A DNA stretch of 11,134 bases. Source: JACCYQ01 sp036675565 (GTDB lineage: Bacteria > Bacteroidota > Bacteroidia > Chitinophagales > Chitinophagaceae). Position 1 is the stretch's first letter; each line of letters starts with the position of its first letter. A model generated the notes under the pieces. The model was not told the DNA's origin. It saw only the letters and a program-made list of their open reading frames with translations, and ran no database searches. The stretch is from positions 1 to 11,134 of the forward strand of contig JAKFER010000019.1 of assembly GCA_036675565.1 (NCBI GenBank). The letters run 5' to 3'. This document shows positions 4,138 to 11,134 of the stretch, piece after piece. The position numbers were made by a program, and so were the translations under genes.

Positions 4138-7077
4138 CTAATTTTTTACAATTTTTTGCAGATGCCTGTATTTGTTGTCATCACTGTTGATCACCAGGAT
4201 ATATGCACCACGGCTTAATCTTGAAACATCTATACTGCCGTTTTGATAGCCTGTTTCCTTTTTCCAAACAACCTGCCCCGATAGGTTCATTACCTGCACA
4301 GAAAGTTTTTTAACTGCAAACATATTTCCAATGCGATAGCTAACCTGGTCTGGTGTAATTGTAGGATAAACAGCCCGGATAAAATCTTTGTCATTTAAAA
4401 CAGGGTCGTTAATTCCGGTGTTCAGATTGGGAGTGAAATTAGGACTTCCAATATTGGCATAAAACATCCCGTTACCATGTGTGCCAATCAGCAGAACATT
4501 ATCCTGTGGCCGGTATGCAAGAGATTGTACGACTGCATAATTCAATACATTGGCACCTTCGCGTGCCCATACAGGTGATTGATTTGCCGTAAGTGTAGTT
4601 CCTAAATTGGCCGTACTGTATAAACCAACAGAAGTGCCCACATAATATTCTGTAACAGGATTGTTGGATGCATCCTTTTTTACAACGATCATACAACTTC
4701 TGAATGAGGGTAAGGTTAAATTTCCTTCTGCATTTTTCCAGGTAGGATTGGCGGATTTTGCATTGCCTGTCCACCAAACACTGATAACCCCATAATTTGA
4801 AACCACCGCCATTATTTCATCATCATTGTTAGGATTGACGGCAATATCCTGTACGTTACCGTTAACACCAGGAGGTGTAATGTTTACTGGGGTTCCATTT
4901 GCAGAAATATTTCGGGGATCATTGATCCGGTATATCCGTCCATTTGTGGTGCCCAGGTATAAAACATGACTGGTAGTATAAGGTCCCCGGCTAAAAGCCA
5001 TAGCCCTTATACTAATATCGGTTCCATTGGCCGCATCAATGGTGCTGCTGACACCGGTGAGCTCCGTCCAGCCACCTGCAGAAACGGTAGAAGCCGCCGT
5101 GGTTCTGAAAAGCCGGTTAAAATTTACATAATACACATCTTCCGTGTTATCCGGGTTCAAACGGAAATTGGTAACAAATTCTCCATACTCATTGGTAGCT
5201 CCATCAAAAGATGGTGTTAGATTGTTCGGCCTGATACTGGAAGAATTTACATTATTGGTTATCCGCACCCTGACAATATTACCATACTGGGATGATCCAT
5301 ATACATACTGGTTCGTGGTTGCCTGGCTTAGTAAAGAAATACCCTGGGCTCCTCCATCACCTCCAACAAACCTGATATGATTATTACTATCGGCAACAGG
5401 TTGTAAGGTTCCTGTTTTATCGCGGTAATGTGTTCCATTATCCTGTGATCCGCCGGAAAAATTATTTCTATCGATCCCCGGATCCATGGCCACATGATAA
5501 TATTGAAGTGTCTGGTAGTTTGGTGTCATCGTCCAGGAAACCGTAGCAGCAGTTATGTTGTTTGTTTTCTGTAAGCCACCATCATTAGCAGATATCACTT
5601 CATTTGGATTAGAAGGATTAAAGGCCAGGTTATGCATATCCGGGTGACCATTTGGATATAATGCGTAAGTAAAATTGGTAGCATATCCATTGATCCAGGT
5701 GCCGGATGGATTATCATTGATTGATGTGCTGAAACCATTGGTTGAGCGGTATAAGTTGGTTCCACCCAGTAAAACAAAGTTTTCATTATCCGGTTTTACT
5801 TTAACAATCATATCATACCCGGCCTGCACCGTGAATGGATCTGATCCGCTCAGGTTTGCCTGCGAATAGTCAGGTACATTGGCGGAAAGATTGGTCCATG
5901 TATTGTTTCCGCCATTCATATTTAATTTAAAAAGATCAGCTTCCGGCTTTGAATCGGGAGGGTCACTTAGTAAACCATTTTCATATAAAACATAAACGAT
6001 GTCCTGGTTGCTTGGAGCCAAACCAAGAACAATTCTCCTGCTTTCATCATCGGTTGAATTTCCCCTCCAGCCAGTTACTAAATCCACTCCCGCCGTCGTG
6101 CCGCCGGCAATGCGGGTATAACTTCCCAGGTTGCCGGTTGCAGAAGTCCAAACACCACGTAAAGACTGATCAGGATTTCCTCCATTTACGCCAAGAATAA
6201 TTTTCCCTGTATTGGTGATTACAATATCACTTTGTCCATTACTTGAATTGGCAGGAACAGTACTTCCAAAAACAGTACTAAAACTATTGCCACCATCAGT
6301 CGAACGTAATAAACGGCGATGGCCGGCTATATAAACATGACCGTTTGAAGGATTCACCGCCACCTGGTGTACAAAATCAAATGGGTGATCAAATGCTTCC
6401 AGGTTGGTCCCACTGCCATTGCCCGGAAGATCAGAAATATTTAAAGAAACCCTTGTCCAGGTAACGCCGTTGTTAACGGATTTCCAAACGTATTGACCAT
6501 AATAGGGAGCTTCAATAATATTTGCACTGTTACCTAAACTTTCACCACTTCCGGCATACCAAATATCCTGTGATCCACTTCTTGGATCCTGGGCTATCGC
6601 ACTGATATTGTGAATATCATTTTCGGGGGAAACGCGGGTCCAGGAATTCCCGCCATCGGCACTTCTCATAATGCCTCCGCTTACACTGCCGGCTAAAATA
6701 ACCCGGTTAGAAGTTCCATTATATCTCTTGTCATATGCTAAAGCCCTGGTGCGACCGCCAATATTATTTGGGCCGGCCGGATGGTATGAATTTAACAGGG
6801 TGGTTCGGGCAAGTGGATTTACAACCGTTTCTTTTAATGGAATGGTTAAAGCCTGTGCTCTTTCCTGTTCAAAAATGCCCCGGGGAATTTTACCTGTGGC
6901 TGGATCCTTCATCAGGTCCACATCATATTTAACCCTTTCCCAATGGAAGCGGGCTCTTTTTTCATTTTTTGATTCTGTGAAGGGTTGCTTTTTTTCTTTA
7001 GTCGTAATAATAAGATAGATGCAGGCAGCAGTAAAACCAATAGCCAATAGAAAAAGCAACGTAGATTTTAATTTCAT
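4138..7077 (-). CDS. T9SS-exported beta-propeller protein with Asp-box repeats
   Basis: This 979-aa surface or secreted protein resembles the sortilin/VPS10-like, BNR-type propellers of Bacteroidota. Asp-box motifs (S-x-D-x-G-x-x-W type) are visible at 139-146 (SADGGNSW), 200-207 (SVNNGVTW) and 259-266 (STDGGNSF). They sit among blades of the form 'NPSNGHVYIAG' and 'NPNNDDEIMAV' that continue to about residue 890. The last 77 residues (about 903-979: VYPTITPDQ, LSVQVMNLSGQVV, IDVSRLSRGAYIL, final KIVKN) form a type A T9SS sorting domain, which directs passage across the outer membrane and is normally removed. A hydrophobic segment spans about residues 5-25 (STLLFLLAIGFTAACIYLII). ATG 7077 is preferred to 7110 because this export signal starts there. 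Catalysis is not apparent; binding or adhesion is plausible. Confidence 0.88.
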   Translation of the reverse strand: MKLKSTLLFLLAIGFTAACIYLIITTKEKKQPFTESKNEKRARFHWERVKYDVDLMKDPATGKIPRGIFEQERAQALTIPLKETVVNPLARTTLLNSYHPAGPNNIGGRTRALAYDKRYNGTSNRVILAGSVSGGIMRSADGGNSWTRVSPENDIHNISAIAQDPRSGSQDIWYAGSGESLGNSANIIEAPYYGQYVWKSVNNGVTWTRVSLNISDLPGNGSGTNLEAFDHPFDFVHQVAVNPSNGHVYIAGHRRLLRSTDGGNSFSTVFGSTVPANSSNGQSDIVITNTGKIILGVNGGNPDQSLRGVWTSATGNLGSYTRIAGGTTAGVDLVTGWRGNSTDDESRRIVLGLAPSNQDIVYVLYENGLLSDPPDSKPEADLFKLNMNGGNNTWTNLSANVPDYSQANLSGSDPFTVQAGYDMIVKVKPDNENFVLLGGTNLYRSTNGFSTSINDNPSGTWINGYATNFTYALYPNGHPDMHNLAFNPSNPNEVISANDGGLQKTNNITAATVSWTMTPNYQTLQYYHVAMDPGIDRNNFSGGSQDNGTHYRDKTGTLQPVADSNNHIRFVGGDGGAQGISLLSQATTNQYVYGSSQYGNIVRVRITNNVNSSSIRPNNLTPSFDGATNEYGEFVTNFRLNPDNTEDVYYVNFNRLFRTTAASTVSAGGWTELTGVSSTIDAANGTDISIRAMAFSRGPYTTSHVLYLGTTNGRIYRINDPRNISANGTPVNITPPGVNGNVQDIAVNPNNDDEIMAVVSNYGVISVWWTGNAKSANPTWKNAEGNLTLPSFRSCMIVVKKDASNNPVTEYYVGTSVGLYSTANLGTTLTANQSPVWAREGANVLNYAVVQSLAYRPQDNVLLIGTHGNGMFYANIGSPNFTPNLNTGINDPVLNDKDFIRAVYPTITPDQVSYRIGNMFAVKKLSVQVMNLSGQVVWKKETGYQNGSIDVSRLSRGAYILVINSDDNKYRHLQKIVKN

Positions 7078-7112
7078 ATCACGATTTAAACAGGGTTTAT
7101 TTTCAATCAAAG

Positions 7113-7120
7113 CAAATTAA
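7113..7120 (-). promoter_or_regulatory. Candidate -7 element for the T9SS propeller gene
   Basis: Read on the minus strand this is TTAATTTG, which matches TAnnTTTG except at the second base. It would place transcription start about 30 nt before the ATG at 7077. The divergent spacer is only 124 bp and AT-rich, so a chance match is quite possible. The same spacer also contains the AT-only palindrome ATATTATAATAT at 7161-7172. Confidence 0.25.
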
Positions 7121-7185
7121 TATTTTATCGCTAATAATCTTTGTTAATTGGTAAACATCAATATTATAATATAGGTTCACTTTTT

Positions 7186-7193
7186 TATCTTTG
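7186..7193 (+). promoter_or_regulatory. Bacteroidota -7 promoter element for mfd
   Basis: TATCTTTG matches TAnnTTTG exactly and ends 8 bases before the ATG at 7202. The flanking sequence TTATCTTTGCG (7185-7195) is identical to the 11 bases before glyQS and is likewise followed by a C-rich stretch and then the ATG. The mRNA is probably leaderless or nearly so. No good -33 element is visible. Confidence 0.65.
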
Positions 7194-7201
7194 CGGCCCC
7201 A

Positions 7202-10200
7202 ATGAGTGTACAGGTTTTGTTGCAGCAGTATATTCAATCACCCCGGCTATTTCAATTAGCCGACAGGCTCACTTTGTCCAAACCGGAACGCATCTATCTT
7301 AAAAATTTACAGGGGAGCGCCGCACAATTTATAACGGCCGCTGTTTTTTTACATCCATCCTGTAAACAATTAAATCACCTGGTAGTATGTAATGATGAAG
7401 AAGAAGCAGCCTATTTTCATAACACACTGGAAAGCCTGACAGATGCATTGAATATTTTTTATTTCCCTTCTTCCTATAAAAGCAAAAAGAACTTCAGCCA
7501 GTTGCATTCATCGCATATGATGCTTCGTACAGAAGCATTGATGAAATTTTCATCTCCATCCGGCAGCAGGACCGGCATCCTTGTTACATACCCCGAAGCC
7601 TTATCTGAAAAAGTCGCACTGCCTTCTACATTATCTGCAAACCTGATCAGCGTAAAAACAGGTGATGAACTGGATGTGGATGCACTTTTAACCAGGCTGG
7701 TTGATTACGGATTTAAAAGAACTGATTTTGTATACGAACCGGGACAGTTTGCCATACGCGGTGGTATACTGGATATTTATTCTTTCGGTAATGAAAAACC
7801 TTACCGGTTAGAACTTTTTGGCAATGAAGTCGATTCCATTCGCATTGTTGATCCCGAATCGCAATTAAGTGAACGACGGTTGCTTGAAGTTTCCATAATC
7901 CCAAATATGGGGAATGCAAAAAGTGATGATGAAGTAGAAATGGAACGGGTATCCATCCTGGATTTTTTGCCTTCTAATACAGTTGTCTGGATGCAGGATG
8001 AAGATCTTTGTCTTGAAAAACTGGAACAGGTTGATGAAGATCTTCAAATCTTTCTAAAGTCAATTGAGGACGGACGTATAACCATTGAAACAGAGGAGGA
8101 CAATGAAAAATATATTCCAGCCGCTCAAAATTTTTTACCTGCACAAAAATTTAAACAAGGACTTTCAGAAAAGCACCTGGTAGAATTTGGTCCGAGACCT
8201 TCAGAATCATCACACCACCTGGAATTGGTTTTTCAGACAAAAGAACAACCAGCATTCAACCGCCAGTTTGAATTACTGATCAACGATCTGAAAAAATGGG
8301 ACGAGAAAAAATTCCAACTGTATTTGTTTGCCGAAAATCCCCGGCAACTGGAAAGATTGCACAGCATATTTGAAGACCTGGGTGCAAACATTCATTTTAC
8401 CCCGTTAGCAACAGCCATTCATGAAGGTTTTATTGATGAAGACCTGAAAATAGTTTGTTATACGGATCACCAGATATTTCAGCGTTATCATAAATACCGC
8501 ATCAAGCAAGCCTATAATAAAAATAAGGCGCTGACCATGCGTACGCTGCGGGAACTGCAACCGGGTGATTATGTAACACACATTGATCATGGCGTGGGCA
8601 CTTTCAGTGGCCTGCAAAAAATAGAAGTGAACGGTCGGCTACAGGAGGCCGTTAGGATCTTGTATAAAGACAGTGACATACTTTATGTCAACATTAATTC
8701 CCTGCACAAGATCTCCAAATTTTCCGGTAAAGAAGGAACGGTGCCGAAGGTGAATAAGTTAGGCAGTGATGTATGGAATAAACTGAAAGAAAAAACAAAA
8801 TCCAAAGTAAAAGAAATTGCTTTCGACCTGATTCAATTATACGCAGAGCGAAAAGCACAAAAAGGATTTCAGCATGCACCGGATAATTATATGCAAACAG
8901 AGCTGGAGGCTTCTTTTATTTATGATGATACGCCTGATCAAAGTAAAGCCACAGCCGATGTAAAAAAAGATATGGAAGCGCCATCGCCCATGGATCGTTT
9001 GGTTTGTGGCGATGTGGGTTTCGGAAAAACTGAAATTGCCATCCGGGCCGCTTTTAAAACGGTAGTAGATGGCAAACAGGCAGCCGTATTGGTGCCAACG
9101 ACGATCCTTGCATTTCAGCATTATAAAACTTTTGGTGACCGCTTAAGTGATTTCCCTGTTACCGTTGAATTTGTCAATAGATTTAAATCAGCCAAAGAGA
9201 AAAAAGAGGTTTATAAAAAACTGGAAGAAGGTAAAATAGATATTATCATTGGTACGCATGCTTTATTGGGTAAAGATGTGAAATATAAAGCCCTGGGTTT
9301 ACTGATCATTGATGAAGAACAGAAGTTTGGTGTGGCCCACAAGGAAAAAATTAAAACCATGCGGACCACGGTGGACTGTTTAACACTAACGGCAACGCCT
9401 ATCCCAAGAACGTTGCAGTTCAGCCTGATGGGTGCCCGCGACCTGAGCATTATCAACACACCGCCTCCCAACAGGCAACCCATTCAAACAGAAGTGCATG
9501 TATTCAACCAGGATTTTATACGCGATGCCATTTATTTTGAAGCCGAAAGAGGTGGTCAGGTTTTCTTCATTCATAATCGCATACAAGGGCTGGCAGAAAT
9601 GACCGGCATTATCCAGGGACTTTGCCCTGACCTGAGTATCGGTTATGCGCATGGACAAATGGAAGGACACGAATTGGAAAAGCATATCCTGGACTTTATT
9701 GATCGTAAATATGACGTACTGGTTTGTACCAATATTGTAGAAAGCGGTGTGGATATTCCGAATGTGAATACCATCATTGTAAACAATGCACATCACTTCG
9801 GGTTAAGTGATCTTCACCAGTTAAGAGGCCGGGTAGGAAGGAGTAATAAAAAAGCATTTTGTTATTTATTGTCGCCACCCATGCGCACCCTGCCCAATGA
9901 CAGCCGTAAACGGTTGCAAACGCTGGAGCAACACAGTGAACTGGGCAGCGGTTTTCAAATCGCGATGCGGGACCTGGATATTCGCGGTGCCGGTAATATG
10001 TTGGGTGGTGAACAAAGTGGGTTCATGGCCGACATCGGCTTTGACACTTACCAGAAAATTTTGAATGAAGCTATTCGTGAACTAAAACGCAGCAAGTTTA
10101 AAGATCTTTTTAAAGAAGAAATTTCTAAGCAGGATGATTATGTTACGGATTGTACCATCGATACGGACCAGGAAATATTAATTCCTGATGATTATGTTGA

Positions 10201-10633
10201 ATCCATAACTGAAAGATTATCCTTATACCAGCGATTGGATAATTGCGATAGTGAACAGGAACTGCAGGAATTTCATGCAGAACTAGCTGATCGTTTTGGT
10301 CCTATTCCCAAACAGGTTGAAGATCTCTTTACAACTGTCCGTTGCCGCAGGCTGGCGGTTGAATTAGGCTTTGAAAAGATGTTATTGAAGGATGCTGTAT
10401 TAAAGTGTTTCTTCATTAATCGTCCCAATTCTCCCTATTTTGAATCGGATATTTTCAGGGAATTACTGGCCTTTATTCAAACGGGCACCAACAAGGCAAA
10501 ATTGAAACAGGCCGGCAAACTATTCCTGCTGGTTGTAGCTCCCATCCCTTCCATGGAAGAAATGCACCGCTTTCTTTCCCAGGTTCATAAGGCGGTTATA
10601 AAACATCCTGTCGTTTCTAACGTTATGGAGTAG
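7202..10633 (+). CDS. mfd: Transcription-repair coupling factor Mfd
   Basis: This 1143-aa ATP-dependent DNA translocase removes stalled RNA polymerase at lesions and recruits UvrA; E. coli Mfd is about 1148 aa. The N-terminal UvrB-like region includes YEPGQFAIRGGILDIY near 178-194. The RNA polymerase-interacting domain starts near 450 (LQPGDYVTHIDHGVG). The RecG-like motor has Walker A GDVGFGKTE at 603-611, Walker B DEEQ at 704-707, motif III TATPIPR at 730-736 and motif VI LRGRVGR at 874-880. It is followed by the translocation (TRG-like) segment LGSGFQIAMRDLDIRGAGN, about 914-932. The C-terminal TRCF/D7 domain covers about 990-1110. All key motifs are present and the frame is intact. ATG 7202 directly follows its -7 element. 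The gene is divergent from the T9SS propeller gene, with no functional link that I can see. Confidence 0.98.
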   Translation: MSVQVLLQQYIQSPRLFQLADRLTLSKPERIYLKNLQGSAAQFITAAVFLHPSCKQLNHLVVCNDEEEAAYFHNTLESLTDALNIFYFPSSYKSKKNFSQLHSSHMMLRTEALMKFSSPSGSRTGILVTYPEALSEKVALPSTLSANLISVKTGDELDVDALLTRLVDYGFKRTDFVYEPGQFAIRGGILDIYSFGNEKPYRLELFGNEVDSIRIVDPESQLSERRLLEVSIIPNMGNAKSDDEVEMERVSILDFLPSNTVVWMQDEDLCLEKLEQVDEDLQIFLKSIEDGRITIETEEDNEKYIPAAQNFLPAQKFKQGLSEKHLVEFGPRPSESSHHLELVFQTKEQPAFNRQFELLINDLKKWDEKKFQLYLFAENPRQLERLHSIFEDLGANIHFTPLATAIHEGFIDEDLKIVCYTDHQIFQRYHKYRIKQAYNKNKALTMRTLRELQPGDYVTHIDHGVGTFSGLQKIEVNGRLQEAVRILYKDSDILYVNINSLHKISKFSGKEGTVPKVNKLGSDVWNKLKEKTKSKVKEIAFDLIQLYAERKAQKGFQHAPDNYMQTELEASFIYDDTPDQSKATADVKKDMEAPSPMDRLVCGDVGFGKTEIAIRAAFKTVVDGKQAAVLVPTTILAFQHYKTFGDRLSDFPVTVEFVNRFKSAKEKKEVYKKLEEGKIDIIIGTHALLGKDVKYKALGLLIIDEEQKFGVAHKEKIKTMRTTVDCLTLTATPIPRTLQFSLMGARDLSIINTPPPNRQPIQTEVHVFNQDFIRDAIYFEAERGGQVFFIHNRIQGLAEMTGIIQGLCPDLSIGYAHGQMEGHELEKHILDFIDRKYDVLVCTNIVESGVDIPNVNTIIVNNAHHFGLSDLHQLRGRVGRSNKKAFCYLLSPPMRTLPNDSRKRLQTLEQHSELGSGFQIAMRDLDIRGAGNMLGGEQSGFMADIGFDTYQKILNEAIRELKRSKFKDLFKEEISKQDDYVTDCTIDTDQEILIPDDYVESITERLSLYQRLDNCDSEQELQEFHAELADRFGPIPKQVEDLFTTVRCRRLAVELGFEKMLLKDAVLKCFFINRPNSPYFESDIFRELLAFIQTGTNKAKLKQAGKLFLLVVAPIPSMEEMHRFLSQVHKAVIKHPVVSNVME

Positions 10634-10672
10634 TTTTAAAATAACCCGGTTTACGGTAGCCGGTATTATTGT

Positions 10673-10680
10673 TATATTTA
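10673..10680 (+). promoter_or_regulatory. Weak candidate -7 element for the last gene
   Basis: TATATTTA matches TAnnTTTG except for the last base and lies 16 bp before the ATG at 10697. The imperfect palindrome GCTGTATACCGC (10683-10694) sits between it and the start codon. Both could be chance matches in a short AT-rich spacer. I see no strong terminator for mfd here. Confidence 0.25.
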
Positions 10681-10696
10681 AAGCTGTATACCGCTT

Positions 10697-11134
10697 ATGA
10701 AAATTCATTCCCTTTCCTTGCTGGCTGTGCATTTACTCATTGCTTTTTCCTGTTTCGGCCAGCCTGGACAAACACACCCGGTCTTGCTTAAATCCGGAAC
10801 ATTTTATCCCCAGGCCAATTTAAATGAACAAACTGTTGACAGCATCAACCTTCATACGGCCAGGTGGGATGATAAAATTTTCATTTATATCCAGTTTAGT
10901 CAAACGCCGGGTGCCGGTGAAAGAAAGATACTTTCAACGGATGGAATTGAACTTTTAAATTATCTGCCAAAGAATACTTATTTAGCAGCTGTTCATAACC
11001 GGGTTTCCCTGCAGGTTTTAAAATCTGCAAAAGCGGTTTCTATATTCCAGCTTTCACCAGTTCAAAAAATGCATCCTGCTTTAGTTTCGGGTAATATTCC
11101 TTCTTGGGCGCAAAAAGTAAATGGTATGGTGGAT
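10697..11134 (+). CDS. Secreted protein, probable subtilase (S8) precursor, 5' part only
   Basis: An open frame runs from ATG 10697 to the window edge without a stop, giving the first 146 residues. Residues 1-21 are a Sec signal peptide (MKIHSLSLLAVHLLIAFSCFG, then QPGQ). The cysteine at 19 lacks a good lipobox. The following region (GTFYPQANLNEQ near 34-45, then DDKIFIYIQFSQTPGAGERK at 58-77, GIELLNYLPKNTYLA at 83-97, and LQVLKSAKAVSIFQLSP) resembles the propeptide part of Bacteroidota subtilisin-family proteases, where 'RK.L...GI.LL.YLP.N.YLA' precedes the catalytic domain. That resemblance is from memory and no catalytic residue is inside the window. Alternatives are another large secreted protein with the same N-terminal module. 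The gene starts 63 bp after mfd. Confidence 0.65.
   Translation, partial: MKIHSLSLLAVHLLIAFSCFGQPGQTHPVLLKSGTFYPQANLNEQTVDSINLHTARWDDKIFIYIQFSQTPGAGERKILSTDGIELLNYLPKNTYLAAVHNRVSLQVLKSAKAVSIFQLSPVQKMHPALVSGNIPSWAQKVNGMVD

Noticed and set aside
4499..6932. Open frames of 60-115 codons on both strands inside the T9SS propeller gene
   Set aside because: They are out-of-frame shadows of a clearly coding gene, with no signal, domain or promoter of their own.
7078..7110. Upstream start at 7110 for the T9SS propeller protein
   Set aside because: It would place 11 polar residues ahead of the MKLK plus hydrophobic export signal and overlaps the candidate promoter region.
7202..10633. A novel or defence-related helicase
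   Set aside because: Domain order, length and every motif match Mfd.
10681..10690. Shared AAAGCTGTAT before the first and last plus-strand genes (10-19 and 10680-10689)
   Set aside because: It is only ten bases, at different distances from the start codons (22 versus 8 bases), and probably coincidental.

Overview
The window looks like ordinary chromosome from a member of the Bacteroidota, most likely the Chitinophagaceae or a close relative. The signs are a type IX secretion (T9SS) C-terminal sorting domain on a large secreted protein, no Shine-Dalgarno sequences, two close matches to the Bacteroidota -7 promoter element TAnnTTTG, several Sec signal peptides ending in the '...Q' style common in this phylum, and a single-chain glycyl-tRNA synthetase. 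I see no transposase, integrase, tRNA, rRNA or CRISPR array.

Layout: (1) A plus-strand block holds a small SUI1/YciH-type translation factor (41-382), then a spacer that is mostly a degenerate 7-bp periodic array (387-484), then glyQS (529-1974) and a small outer-membrane beta-barrel protein (2031-2573). (2) A minus-strand block, read right to left, holds a 979-aa T9SS-exported beta-propeller protein (7077-4138), an unrecognised secreted 175-aa protein (4063-3536) and a ferredoxin-reductase-like FAD/NAD(P) oxidoreductase (3327-2608). A perfect 16-bp palindrome lies upstream of the 175-aa gene. A degenerate 8-bp tandem array lies upstream of the oxidoreductase gene. (3) Back on the plus strand are mfd (7202-10633), divergent from the T9SS gene, and the 5' part of a secreted protein that runs off the window (10697-11134). 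Its N-terminus looks like the propeptide region of a Bacteroidota subtilase.

The genes do not form one pathway. Two are translation functions, one is transcription-coupled repair, one is redox, and four are envelope or secreted proteins. The least ordinary material is between the genes: two short-period arrays with different periods (7 and 8 bp), a perfect operator-like palindrome, and two housekeeping genes (glyQS and mfd) whose promoter -7 element sits only 7-8 bases before the ATG, so their mRNAs are probably leaderless or nearly so. I did not find a convincing new multi-gene system.
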